A stretch of 64,000 bases of DNA from Asticcacaulis benevestitus DSM 16100 = ATCC BAA-896 (GCF_000376105.1 NZ_AQWM01000009.1:56921-120920); one strand, 5' to 3'. Counted from the stretch's first letter, positions 42,495 through 51,021 are shown. Made by a program: numbers and translations. The notes: a model not told the origin generated them from the letters alone.

Positions 42495-42510
42495 ATGACA
42501 GCGCTGTCAT
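42495..42510. promoter_or_regulatory. Orphan LacI-type palindrome ATGACAGCGCTGTCAT
   Basis: Perfect 16-bp palindrome identical to the one at 18831-18846, followed by a T-rich stretch as there. The nearest gene to the right is read toward it (histidine kinase 3' end), so no target is evident. The 270-bp gap 42311-42580 holds no other recognised feature. Confidence 0.5.
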
Positions 42511-42580
42511 ACCACGTTTCGCATCTGCGAGAAAGTGTTTTTTTGCTTTGATCGCTTGGGAATAGAGACGGCAGCCCCGC

Positions 42581-43366
42581 CTAGGCAGCCTTCAAACGCA
42601 GGATCGCTTTCAAAGCCTCACCCTGACGCGATATGACACCAAAGGCGCCGCCCATGGCCTCGGCGTTGAGCTTGACGATGGCCCAGCCCAGACCGGCGCC
42701 TTCGTGGACGCGGTTGACGGCGTTATCGCCCTGCTCGAACGGACGCATCAGGCGTTCGATATCGGCCTGATCGGGGGCATTGCCGCGGTTGAAAATGGTG
42801 ATGTCGACATGACCATCCGCCGTCGGGCGGGCATTGATCTCGACCGTATCCTCCTCGGCGGTGAAATCGATGGCGTTGCGCAGCAGATGATCGAGGCACG
42901 AGGCCAGGCCGCGCGGATCGGAAACGGCCATCAGCTCGTCGTCAAGCATACGGTTATACAGGGTGACAGCGCGCGCCGTGGCGAGATTGCGCACCCTGGA
43001 GATGGCGTCCTGCAGGGCCGGCAGCACGCGTTCGGGTGCCGGCTTGAGATCGCCGCCGCCTTCCAGCCGCACAATATCGATGAAGTTGTTGAACAGATTT
43101 AAAAGCTTGTTGCCGCTGTCGCGGATAATGCCGGCATATTCGACATATTGCGGCGAGCCCAGCGGGCCATAGAGTTCCTGATTGAGGATATCCGAAAAGC
43201 CGATGATGCTGTTGAGCGGGGTGCGCAGTTCGTGGCTGACCATGCGCAGGAAGGCGCGCTTGGCGACATCCTTGTCGGCCTGCTGCGCCGCCTCAAGGTT
43301 CCAGTTCGGCGTTTCCGCGGTCTGGCCTTGAGCGGACGCCCCTGATATGGACGTCTGGAAAGACAT
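42581..43366 (-). CDS. Soluble sensor histidine kinase
   Basis: The protein has 261 residues from ATG 43366 (AGGGTAC upstream). No membrane segment or sensor domain. HisKA with phosphoacceptor His45 in RMVSHELRTPLNSIIGFSDI, then a HATPase region (CLDHLLRNAIDF, GNAPDQADIERLMRPFEQGD, GAGLGWAIVKLNAEAMGG). G1 looks degenerate (FNRGNAPD), which may lower ATP use. HisKA resembles that of the large kinase 43616-45433; the two are divergent. Partner regulator unknown; ChpT or DivK-type receivers are possible, as inference. Confidence 0.9.
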   Translation of the reverse strand: MSFQTSISGASAQGQTAETPNWNLEAAQQADKDVAKRAFLRMVSHELRTPLNSIIGFSDILNQELYGPLGSPQYVEYAGIIRDSGNKLLNLFNNFIDIVRLEGGGDLKPAPERVLPALQDAISRVRNLATARAVTLYNRMLDDELMAVSDPRGLASCLDHLLRNAIDFTAEEDTVEINARPTADGHVDITIFNRGNAPDQADIERLMRPFEQGDNAVNRVHEGAGLGWAIVKLNAEAMGGAFGVISRQGEALKAILRLKAA

Positions 43367-43615
43367 AAAAAGTACCCTGAACTTCGCGCGGCTCATGACG
43401 CGAACTTAAGCTTGCAGTCTAGCCGCACGGTCTTAAGTATAGGTTACACGGACGACGATAGCTGTGAAAAAGACCCGGCTGGCAGCATCTTGGAAACGAT
43501 TCTTCCCGTATCAAGAGATAGGTTTGGGCATTTCAGCATTTATGGCTAAAATCCAAAGGTTTACCGCTCATCACTCCTGTGGGGGCGTCTCACAGCTCAA
43601 AGGACAACTCTCCGC

Positions 43616-45433
43616 GTGTCGCTCAACGCCTATTTTCAGGACGAAGCCCCGCCCGCCCAGGGCGGCCTGCAGTCCCTGCGCCTGAGCGTCATGGTCTGGC
43701 ACCTGTGCTGGTCGGGCTATACGCTGCTCGGCCTTCTGGGGTTGCTGTTCCTGCCGGCCTCGCTGTTCGTCGTCGGCGCCATGGTGGCCATCACCGTGCC
43801 GGGCGCGGCCTGCGTCATGCTGCTCAGCCGCGACAGCCAGGTGATGCGCCAGGGGCTGATGTGGCTGTGGGCCGGCTGCGCCTTTATCGCCGTGGCCCTG
43901 ACCGGCGGCATTGCCGGGCCTTTGGCGGCGTGGTGCGCCCTGCCCCTGCTGGCCGCCGTGGTGCTCAACCAGCGCACCCTGATTACGCTCGGCGCATCGC
44001 TGGCCTTTGGCGTCACGCTGTTCGCCATCATGGTCAGCATGTGGCATGGCATCCGCCTGCCCGATGATCAGGAAGGCTTCTGGCTGTCGGTCATCGCCAA
44101 TGTCTCGATGGTGGCGGGCCTCGGTCTGGCCGTGCTGCCCGCCCTGCGTATGCGTTCGGAACGCGCCATTGACGCCGAAGACGCCCGCGCCCGCCTGCTC
44201 AACATGCTGACCGAGCAACCGGGCCTGCTCATCTGTGTCGATGGTGATGGCCGCGTCGTCTCCGCCTATGGCGAGGCGCCGGCGGGTCTCGATCTGAAAG
44301 CCCTGCTGCAACTGGGCCTGTCGGCCTCGGCCCATGTGCCCGATCGTATCGTCGTCAAGGCGGCCATCGAACAGGCCATTATGGAAGGCCGCGCCGATAT
44401 CGGCTTCACCCCTCACGCCGCCATGGACCACTATGTGCTGCTGAGTTTGCGCCGGGGCCAGGACAACCGACTCTATGGTGTGATGAAAGATGGCTCGCTG
44501 TCGCATGCCCATGAGGCTTCGCTGGAGGCGGCGCGCGTCGAGGCCGAGAGCCTCAACCAGGGCAAGACGCAATTTCTCGCCAGCATGAGCCACGAACTGC
44601 GCACGCCGCTCAACGCGGTAATTGGTTTCTCGGATATCATGCGCATGCAGCTTTTCGGCGAGATGCCGCCGAAATATGCCGAATACGCCCAGCTTATCTG
44701 GGAATCCGGCCAGCATGTGCTCGATATGATCAATGACGTGCTCGATATGTCGAAGATTGAAGCGCAGAAATACGAGCTGACGCTGGAAGGGTTCGACATG
44801 CGCGAGTCGGTGTCGGCGGCGCTGCGGCTGATCCGCGGACAGGCGCATGAAAAGGCCATCGACATCATCAGCCATATGCCGCAGATGCCGGTGATGGTGA
44901 CCGCCGACAAGCGCGCCATCAAGCAGATCTGCCTTAACCTGCTGTCGAACGCCGTGAAATTCACCCCCCAGGGCGGCCATGTGACGCTGACCCTGAGCCC
45001 GACCGAAGCAGGTGTCGACATCCTGATCGCTGATACCGGCATCGGCATCGCACCCGACGATCTCAGCCGTATCGGCCAGCCCTATGAGCAATCGGGCACG
45101 CCTGAGCAGCGCGCCATGGGCACCGGGCTTGGGCTCTCCATCGTCAAGTCGATGGCGCACCTGTTGGGCGGCACCATGACGCTCAGCAGCCAGCTTGGCG
45201 AAGGCACCACCGTGCGGGTCAGCCTGCCGGTCGTAAAACCTGAGGAACAGCCTGAACTACCCATGCCGGTGCCGGTTCAGCCGGAGCCGGCGGGCGTGGT
45301 GCAATCGCTGGAAGCCTTTGTGCGCGCGGCGCAGAACGCCACGCTCAGCCACAATCCGCTGGAAGATATCCACCACACGCCCGAAGGCCTGTCGAGCTTC
45401 AGCGATTTCGTTATCCGCCCGCCGAAAAGCTAG
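43616..45433 (+). CDS. Membrane histidine kinase of the DivJ/PleC class
   Basis: The protein has 605 residues from GTG 43616. Residues about 25-178 hold five or six membrane segments. A weak PAS-like part spans about 195-290. HisKA has His326 in LASMSHELRTPLNAVIGFSD, the signature shared by DivJ, PleC and relatives that act on DivK and PleD. HATPase: LNLLSNAVKFTPQGG, IADTGIGIAPDD, GTGLGLSIVKS. The C-terminal tail (540-605) is Pro/Glu-rich and then ordered (NPLEDIHHTPEGLSSFSDFV). Length and topology fit DivJ (about 600 aa), but orthology is not proven. Confidence 0.88.
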   Translation: MSLNAYFQDEAPPAQGGLQSLRLSVMVWHLCWSGYTLLGLLGLLFLPASLFVVGAMVAITVPGAACVMLLSRDSQVMRQGLMWLWAGCAFIAVALTGGIAGPLAAWCALPLLAAVVLNQRTLITLGASLAFGVTLFAIMVSMWHGIRLPDDQEGFWLSVIANVSMVAGLGLAVLPALRMRSERAIDAEDARARLLNMLTEQPGLLICVDGDGRVVSAYGEAPAGLDLKALLQLGLSASAHVPDRIVVKAAIEQAIMEGRADIGFTPHAAMDHYVLLSLRRGQDNRLYGVMKDGSLSHAHEASLEAARVEAESLNQGKTQFLASMSHELRTPLNAVIGFSDIMRMQLFGEMPPKYAEYAQLIWESGQHVLDMINDVLDMSKIEAQKYELTLEGFDMRESVSAALRLIRGQAHEKAIDIISHMPQMPVMVTADKRAIKQICLNLLSNAVKFTPQGGHVTLTLSPTEAGVDILIADTGIGIAPDDLSRIGQPYEQSGTPEQRAMGTGLGLSIVKSMAHLLGGTMTLSSQLGEGTTVRVSLPVVKPEEQPELPMPVPVQPEPAGVVQSLEAFVRAAQNATLSHNPLEDIHHTPEGLSSFSDFVIRPPKS

Positions 45434-45465
45434 GCGACGGGCGCAATTTGCCCTAATATGGCGGC

Positions 45466-45759
45466 ATGAAACGCGACGCAGTTCTTCATACCCTGCGCAA
45501 CCATGAGGCTGAGCTCAAAAAGCTCGGCGTTGAGCGCCTGTATCTGTTCGGATCCGTATCGCGCGATGAAGCCGAAGCGCATAGCGATATTGATCTGTTT
45601 TTTGATTTTAACGATCCCAAATTCAGTTTGATCGAGTTGATCAGTGTACAAAACCACCTGAGCCATCTGCTGCAAAATCCAGCCGATGTCATGACGCGCG
45701 GCAGTTTGCACCCCGCCTTGCGGGCCGGCATCGAGCAGTCCGCCCTCCAGGTTTTTTGA
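45466..45759 (+). CDS. MNT-type nucleotidyltransferase, probable antitoxin
   Basis: The protein has 97 residues of the minimal nucleotidyltransferase fold. The active-site signature GSVSRDEAEAHSDIDLFFDF (GSx10DxD) is complete. In HEPN/MNT systems such proteins counteract the toxin, in known cases by adenylylating it. It is followed 10 bp later by the HEPN gene. Thirty-two bp separate it from the kinase upstream, so it may be read through from there. Confidence 0.9.
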   Translation: MKRDAVLHTLRNHEAELKKLGVERLYLFGSVSRDEAEAHSDIDLFFDFNDPKFSLIELISVQNHLSHLLQNPADVMTRGSLHPALRAGIEQSALQVF

Positions 45760-45769
45760 GCGTCAAACC

Positions 45770-46126
45770 ATGGCCAGAACACTCGATGCGCGTCTGCAGG
45801 ACATTCTCGACGCCATCGAAGGCATCCGCCAAACCTTGGCAGGCCATAGCTTTGAGAGCTTTGCCGCGACCTGGCACCTGCAAAAGGCGACAGAGCGCGG
45901 CCTTGAGATCATTTCAGAAGCCAGCCGGCACATTCCGGCTGAGACCAAGCTGATGATGGCGAATGTACCGTGGACGGAAATCGCCGGCATTGGCAATGTG
46001 CTGCGACACGATTACCAGCGCGTCGAAGCTCTGATCATCTGGAACATTGTCGAGACCCATCTGGCACATCTTGAAGAGGCCGCAAGAGAGATTCAAAACA
46101 TCTCCCTTAGGCCACCATCTCCATAA
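45770..46126 (+). CDS. HEPN-domain (DUF86) protein, probable toxin
   Basis: The protein has 118 residues. The DUF86/HepT pattern is seen in ATWHLQKATERGLEIISEAS and IAGIGNVLRHDYQRVEALII. In toxic HepT proteins an R-x4-6-H motif forms the RNase site; here the histidine of RHDY has Arg directly before it and a Gly where the distal Arg is expected, so the usual motif is not present. Many alphaproteobacterial DUF86 members share this form. Its end overlaps the convergent DnaA-like gene by 20 bp. Confidence 0.9.
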   Translation: MARTLDARLQDILDAIEGIRQTLAGHSFESFAATWHLQKATERGLEIISEASRHIPAETKLMMANVPWTEIAGIGNVLRHDYQRVEALIIWNIVETHLAHLEEAAREIQNISLRPPSP

Positions 46127-46538
46127 GGTTGGTGCCGAGCAGTTTGACGTCGAACGGGTCCGGGGCGTTTTTCAGACAGGTTTCGAGACGATCGAGACGG
46201 CTATCAAAACCACGATCATCGCGCAGGTCCTCGACCAGGCGGCAAGCGTAACCGGCCGTGGTGCGACCACGGCCAAAGGCGGCGCCGATGCGCGCCAGCG
46301 GCCACTGAAAACTGACATAGGCCAGATACATGGCAATCTGGCGCGCCCGCGCCGCACGGGCATTGTTGCGGGTTTCCGAGCGGATCTGCGCCGCCGGCAC
46401 ACCGGTGGCCAGCGCCACCAGATCCATGATGAATTGCGCCCGGATCTGACCCATCCCGGCGGTGCAGAGCGGCTGTACGCTGCTGCCGTTTCCCGCCGTC
46501 ACGGCCGTCATCATGGTCGTTGCTTGAGCTTTTATCAT
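46107..46538 (-). CDS. Orphan DnaA domain IV (HTH) protein
   Basis: The protein has 143 residues. The core (about 40-115) matches the DnaA C-terminal DNA-binding domain: VPAAQIRSETRNNARAARAR, QIAMYLAYVSF, LARIGAAFGRGRTTAGYACR. No AAA+ domain. In DnaA the loop reads D-H-T-T and contacts the DnaA box; here it is G-R-T-T, so target preference may differ. Such stand-alone proteins occur in alphaproteobacteria and might compete at DnaA boxes or act as regulators; the role is not established. Start ATG 46538 with GGAAGGG upstream. Confidence 0.85.
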   Translation of the reverse strand: MIKAQATTMMTAVTAGNGSSVQPLCTAGMGQIRAQFIMDLVALATGVPAAQIRSETRNNARAARARQIAMYLAYVSFQWPLARIGAAFGRGRTTAGYACRLVEDLRDDRGFDSRLDRLETCLKNAPDPFDVKLLGTNLMEMVA

Positions 46539-46781
46539 CGCATTTTCCCTTCCTCATCTGCCTGTGGTCAGGCCACGGACACAGGATAGGCGGGCTCCAA
46601 AATGAGAGGATAACTTTCCTATTAGAAAATATAAATAGGCTTTATTTCTTTTTTTAAACACGCATACGGCGTTATAAATTTATTAAGCCTCAAAGGTTGC
46701 GCTCCCATTGAGATACCGGCAAGGCGGGGATAAAAGGGCCGTGATGCGAAAAAGGGGGAGGAAAAGGGGCAACAGCCTGGA

Positions 46782-47288
46782 TCAGGAGGCGGAGCGTATG
46801 CCCGATTGCAGGAGATCGATCTTGCCGATCAGGGCGTCGTGCCCCAGGATCATATCGACATTGACGCCATCGGACGCCAACGGCAGGCGCAGCCAGAACA
46901 GGCTGAGACCGCGCGCGCCACGCCACGCCATCGAATGCAGGCCGACATTGGGCTTGCCGGTTTCGACCACGAAGGTCAGGTGTTCGGCCCAGTATTGCGC
47001 CTCGGGTTCGGTATAGATGTTATCGAGCATCTTGCCGGTGATCTCTTCGCCATAGGCGCTGAACAGCTCAGTGCCGGCCAGACGCTGACGGAAAAGTTCG
47101 GGGCGATTGTGAGGATGGGGCTCGAGCACGTCGATCAGGCTGATGGTGGGCAGGCGGCGCTTGATCGCCACCGGATCGAGATCCTGGCGCGATGGCAACT
47201 TGCCGCGACGACGCAAACCCTTCCAATAACGAAAGATGTCCTCATGGGAGCGTAAGGCCGCTAACATTTCGGAAGCTAATCCAGCCAT
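46782..47288 (-). CDS. PAS_5 domain protein
   Basis: The protein has 168 residues, a single PAS_5 (PF07310-type) domain: HEDIFRYWKGLRRRGKLPSR, DLDPVAIKRRLPTISLIDVL, RFRQRLAGTELFSAYG-like segment and LPLASDGVNVDMILG. This family is common in alphaproteobacteria and has no catalytic domain; a signalling or ligand-binding role is presumed. The ATG at 47288 is preceded by a long AT-rich region. Confidence 0.9.
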   Translation of the reverse strand: MAGLASEMLAALRSHEDIFRYWKGLRRRGKLPSRQDLDPVAIKRRLPTISLIDVLEPHPHNRPELFRQRLAGTELFSAYGEEITGKMLDNIYTEPEAQYWAEHLTFVVETGKPNVGLHSMAWRGARGLSLFWLRLPLASDGVNVDMILGHDALIGKIDLLQSGIRSAS

Positions 47289-47746
47289 CAGTATAAGTTC
47301 GTCTGCCCCTTCGCCAAATCAGGTTTCACTTGGGAAGCCAAGAAAACAACATTTCGCGTATACAACTCAAAAATGGAACAAGACGCGAACACTTGAATCG
47401 AGTCTGTAAAAAAACAGTCCCGGCCCGCGAATCACCCAAATTCACCTTCTCTTAACTGGTGATTCCTTGGCAAGCAAAAAAGGGTTAACGCTACCTTACA
47501 GAGTCAAATTGGCCACAGGAAATAATACCGGTAGCGTCATAAAAAAACGAGTTGAATCAAAAAATTGGAGCAGGGAAAAGTAAAGAACCCCCACCACCAT
47601 CGCTACGCAATGCCCCCTCACCGACAAGCGGGGAGGCACAAGAATAAAGTGAGCTCCCCGCTTGTCGGCAGAGGGACCGCATCAGGCAAACAAAAAGCCC
47701 CGGTCTTGCGACCGAGGCTTTTTTATAAAACGTAACCGGAAAAGGC
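47289..47746. other. 458-bp gap with promoter, family A repeat and MucR terminator
   Basis: 47289-47570 is AT-rich and should hold the promoter of the PAS_5 gene; TTAA-N7-TTAC at 47485-47499 is a weak CtrA-like match. A decayed family A repeat (minus copy 47582-47637, plus half 47652-47680) follows. The MucR terminator is at 47692-47724. No gene was seen. Confidence 0.5.
47692..47724 (-). terminator. Rho-independent terminator of mucR
   Basis: Stem GCCCCGGTC/GACCGAGGC (47697-47705, 47710-47718), the mismatch being a G-U pair in minus-strand RNA, followed by TTTTTG. It can act in both directions, with TTTTTT on the plus side. Confidence 0.75.
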
Positions 47747-48178
47747 TTAAACCTTGGCGGCGCGCGGCTTGCGGGTCACCTGACGGCCACCCTGGCCCAG
47801 GCCCATCTGCTTGGCCAGGTCCGAACGGGCCTTGGCGTAGTTCGGGGCGACCATCGGGTAATCCTTCGGCAGGTTCCACTTGGCGCGGTAGTCTTCGGGG
47901 CTCATGCCGTACTTGGTGCGCAGGTGGCGCTTCAGCGACTTGAACTTGCGGCCGTCTTCAAGGCAGACAATGTAGTCAGAAGAAATCGACTTCTTGACCG
48001 AAACAGCCGGCTCTTTCGGTGCTTCGATCTTGGTTTCTTCACCGGAAGAAATGGAGTTCAATGCAGCATAGACGCTCTGAATCAGCGAAGGCAATTCGCT
48101 GGCCGGCACCGAATTATTACCGACAAACGCAGAAACGATGTCCGCCGTCATGTCCAAGGTATCAGTCTTGCTTTCCAT
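47747..48178 (-). CDS. mucR: MucR/Ros-family zinc-finger regulator
   Basis: A nucleoid-associated-type transcription regulator that silences AT-rich promoters and, in Caulobacter, cooperates with the cell-cycle regulators CtrA and SciP. The protein has 143 residues. The N-terminal oligomerisation region (TADIVSAFVGNNSVPASELP, SLIQSVYAAL) and the C-terminal finger (YIVCLEDGRKFKSLKRHLRT, PEDYRAKWNLPKDYPMVAPN) are typical. The second Cys of the Ros finger is missing, as in the usual MucR variants of Caulobacterales. The 277-bp AT-rich gap upstream is consistent with autoregulation. Confidence 0.95.
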   Translation of the reverse strand: MESKTDTLDMTADIVSAFVGNNSVPASELPSLIQSVYAALNSISSGEETKIEAPKEPAVSVKKSISSDYIVCLEDGRKFKSLKRHLRTKYGMSPEDYRAKWNLPKDYPMVAPNYAKARSDLAKQMGLGQGGRQVTRKPRAAKV

Positions 48179-48455
48179 TCATTCATCCTTTGAAATATGT
48201 GCTCTTTACCTAAGCCACCGTCTTGCAATATTCAAGCCTTCATTTCAAAAAAAAGCGAGGCTGTGCAGTTAAGGCTGTATAATTACTTACCGGAAACCTG
48301 AAAATGGCCCTTTGAATGTTATAAAGGGCAATACAGCTCGCCCAATAAACGAATCAGCTCTTGCTGTTGGCTTAACCTTTGGGGCCTGCGTGAAAGCCGC
48401 CTGCGCTCAAGCAGCGACAGCGATAGCGCTAAAAATACGGCCATGCGTTCCTGGT

Positions 48456-49775
48456 TTAACTTTTAAGATCCTGAGCGAAAGCCAGCATGGCCGCGCGCTG
48501 GGGCACGCTGAGCGCTTCCAGATCAACGTCTTCGCCGCTGGAGATCGCGCGTAGCATGACGTGGGTCAGGGCCGATGACAGCGCCCAGTTCCAGTAACGC
48601 AGCACCGTCTGGGCGCGATCGACCGCCAGGATATCGTAGGTGATCAGAACCTCGGCAAGATGCGGGTGCATCTGGCCTTCGGCATTGCGCAACGGACGGC
48701 GCAGGGCTTTCCACAGCGCCCGCAGCGCCTTCTTCGACAGGCCAGTGGCCTTGCACAGGACCGCCAGACCTTCGCCGCCCCGATCGCGCATCAGCTTGGC
48801 GCCGGTCGAGGGCTTGATGCCCGCCATGTAGGATATTTCCTCGGCCATATGGCGCGTCATGCCCAGCTTCGCAGCCTCGGCGATGGCGGCTTCCAATGAA
48901 CTGTAGGGGCTTTTTTCCAGCGCCTCGCGATTACGCTGGCGGCGCTCGATAAACTGCAGAGCCTTGCGCGCCAACGGGTCCTGCCATTTTTCGGTGGCCA
49001 TCATGGCGAAGACGTCGCCCGCCATATCCTGCATGATTTCGCGGTTGACGCCGAAGCGGGTCAGGATCAGGCGGCGCACATCGGTTTCCGCCCACCAGAA
49101 CAGCACATAGGCCGATGACGGGCGCAATTCGGCGCGACGCATGATCAGCGGGATGAGCTGCGGATGGTTCTGGCTCATGGCCACGGCGGCTTCCAGCGCC
49201 GGTTGCGATAACCTGGCGCGCAGGTTCTTCAGCAGGGCCTCGATGATCGACACGTCCTCGGTATCGACAAGAAATTCGCACAGGATGCTGTCCAGTTCCT
49301 TGCGCGTGGCCAGGATCAGATGGTGCTGGCGATTGCCGAAGCGGGCGCAGTAATGCAGGTCGGCCGTGGTCAGGGATTCGCAGTCCTCGATCAGCGGACG
49401 CGCGGCCTCGGCGTCGTCGATGATCAGCATACGGATCAGAGAATTGGGAATTTCCGCCAGGATGCTGACGCGCTTCGCCACGCGGATACGGTCGACCAGC
49501 GCGGATTCGCGCAGCATTTCGACCAGCAAATCCGCCGTGACGGCGCGTTCAAAGGCGTTGATTCGGCTTTCCGGCAGGCAAACGACGTCGGCCAGACGGC
49601 GCAGCAGCACATGGCGCGCCTTGAAGTCCGGCTGGGGTGCTTCGGCGATGATGTCGTCGAAAATTCTGACCAGCTCAGCGGATCCGGCGCCCTCAGCGCC
49701 TTCGCCCGCCACACCGGCTTCCGCCTCGGCAACGGCGTCTTGATGGATACGGGGTGAGAGCACGGCGTTCGACAT
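48456..49775 (-). CDS. DUF2336 protein (second in the window)
   Basis: The 439-residue helical-repeat protein. Signature parts: RHVLLRRLADVVCLPESRIN, FERAVTADLLVEML, LIRMLIIDDAEAARPLIED and NRQHHLILATRKELDSILCE. It is longer than the copy at 15091-16188, with extra N-terminal acidic sequence and a C-terminal extension (AEGQMHPHLAEVLITYDILA). Function unknown. Start ATG 49775 near the end of a family A repeat spacer. Confidence 0.9.
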   Translation of the reverse strand: MSNAVLSPRIHQDAVAEAEAGVAGEGAEGAGSAELVRIFDDIIAEAPQPDFKARHVLLRRLADVVCLPESRINAFERAVTADLLVEMLRESALVDRIRVAKRVSILAEIPNSLIRMLIIDDAEAARPLIEDCESLTTADLHYCARFGNRQHHLILATRKELDSILCEFLVDTEDVSIIEALLKNLRARLSQPALEAAVAMSQNHPQLIPLIMRRAELRPSSAYVLFWWAETDVRRLILTRFGVNREIMQDMAGDVFAMMATEKWQDPLARKALQFIERRQRNREALEKSPYSSLEAAIAEAAKLGMTRHMAEEISYMAGIKPSTGAKLMRDRGGEGLAVLCKATGLSKKALRALWKALRRPLRNAEGQMHPHLAEVLITYDILAVDRAQTVLRYWNWALSSALTHVMLRAISSGEDVDLEALSVPQRAAMLAFAQDLKS

Positions 49776-49837
49776 GACGGCATCATGGCCGTCATCCGTT
49801 AATCATTTGTATAACAACCGGCCGTGCGATGAAAACT

Positions 49838-49961
49838 AAGAAACCCCACCACCGCTGCGCAAGAGCTTGCGGCCCCCCTCCCCATCAGAGATGGGGAGGT
49901 ATAAGGGTTTCATATCTTACCCGCCCCAATTTACTGGGGTGGTGGGGTGTCTGACTTACTT
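49838..49961. repeat. Dispersed repeat family A, inverted pair
   Basis: A full minus-orientation copy (49838-49905, stem CCTCCCCATCTCTGATGGGG AGG on its own strand) is followed by a plus-orientation partial copy (49921-49961, CCCCAATTTACTGGGG then TGGTGGGGTGTCTGACTTAC). Only the tail remains in the latter. It fills the gap between DUF2336 and cysK. Confidence 0.7.
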
Positions 49962-50931
49962 AAAGCCCGTCAAACAAAGCCGTGCTGAGGTAGCGTTCCG
50001 CAAAGCTCGGAATGATCGCCACGATCGTCTTACCGGCGTATTCCGGTTGACTGGCCAGGCGGAAAGCCACTTCGAGCGCCGCGCCGGAGGAGATACCGAC
50101 CGGCAGGCCTTCGACACGGGCCGACTTACGCGCCATGGCAAACGCCGCGTCGTTCGACACGGTTTCGATGCCATCGATGATGCCGCGGTCAAGAATCCCC
50201 GGAATGAAGCCGGCGCCGATACCCTGAATCTTGTGCGGACCGGGCTCGCCACCCGACAGGATCGGCGAGGCTTCCGGTTCGATGGCGATCATCTTCACCG
50301 CAGGCTTCTTCTTTTTCAGCGCATGACCGATGCCGCTGATCGAACCGCCGGTGCCAACGCCCGACACGACCACATCGACCGCGCCATCGGTATCGTTCCA
50401 GATTTCCTCGGCGGTCGAGATTTCATGGATATAGGGGTTGGCTTCGTTCTCGAACTGCTGCGGGATCACCGCTTCCGGCATTTCGGCCAGCAATTCCTGC
50501 GCGCGGTTGACCGCGCCGCGCATGCCCTTTTCAGCGGGGGTCAGTTCGAGCTTGGCGCCCAACAGCAGCAGCATCTTGCGGCGCTCGATCGACATCGATT
50601 CCGGCATGACGAGGGTGATCTTGTAGCCCTTGGCGGCGGCCACGAAGGCCAGGGCGATGCCGGTATTGCCCGAGGTCGGCTCGATGATGGTGCCGCCCGG
50701 CTTCAGCTTGCCGGACTTTTCCAGCGCCTCGATCATGGAGACGCCGATGCGGTCTTTCACCGAGGCCATCGGGTTGAAGAATTCGAGCTTGGCCAGCACG
50801 GTGGCTTTCGCGCCATATTCAGCCGACAGGCGCGGCAGACGGATCAGGGGCGTATCGCCCATGGTGTCGAGAATCGAATCAAAAATCTTGCCGCGACCTT
50901 TGCGGGCAAGCGGGTTGGTTGCATCAGCCAT
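49960..50931 (-). CDS. cysK: Cysteine synthase A
   Basis: PLP enzyme making cysteine from O-acetylserine and sulfide. The protein has 323 residues. PLP-binding Lys59 in FFNPMASVKDRIG, PTSGNTG substrate loop (85-91), GTGGSISG phosphate-binding loop, and the ISSGAA motif near the C-terminus. Length and motifs are standard. Upstream, the intergenic region shared with chpT carries a CtrA-type box. Confidence 0.96.
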   Translation of the reverse strand: MADATNPLARKGRGKIFDSILDTMGDTPLIRLPRLSAEYGAKATVLAKLEFFNPMASVKDRIGVSMIEALEKSGKLKPGGTIIEPTSGNTGIALAFVAAAKGYKITLVMPESMSIERRKMLLLLGAKLELTPAEKGMRGAVNRAQELLAEMPEAVIPQQFENEANPYIHEISTAEEIWNDTDGAVDVVVSGVGTGGSISGIGHALKKKKPAVKMIAIEPEASPILSGGEPGPHKIQGIGAGFIPGILDRGIIDGIETVSNDAAFAMARKSARVEGLPVGISSGAALEVAFRLASQPEYAGKTIVAIIPSFAERYLSTALFDGL

Positions 50932-51006
50932 GAGGGAGTCTCCGGTTAGGCTTTTTGTTATAAATGACGGTTTCTAAGGGATCGAACCTGCGCGCGTGCG
51001 CTCTGG

Positions 51007-51021
51007 TTAACCTCTCGTTAA
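51007..51021. promoter_or_regulatory. Full CtrA-type box TTAA-N7-TTAA upstream of chpT
   Basis: TTAA (51007-51010), seven bases, TTAA (51018-51021): the exact consensus bound by CtrA in Caulobacterales. It lies about 110 bp upstream of the chpT start and 76 bp upstream of cysK on the other strand. Since ChpT passes phosphate to CtrA, this would be feedback control; binding is inference. Confidence 0.55.

Noticed and set aside
43571..45160. 529-codon minus-strand frame opposite the DivJ-like kinase
   Set aside because: Low-complexity His/Gln/Gly composition from antisense of the kinase.
47485..47499. CtrA box upstream of the PAS_5 gene
   Set aside because: Second half is TTAC and the site lies about 200 bp from the start; too weak to call.
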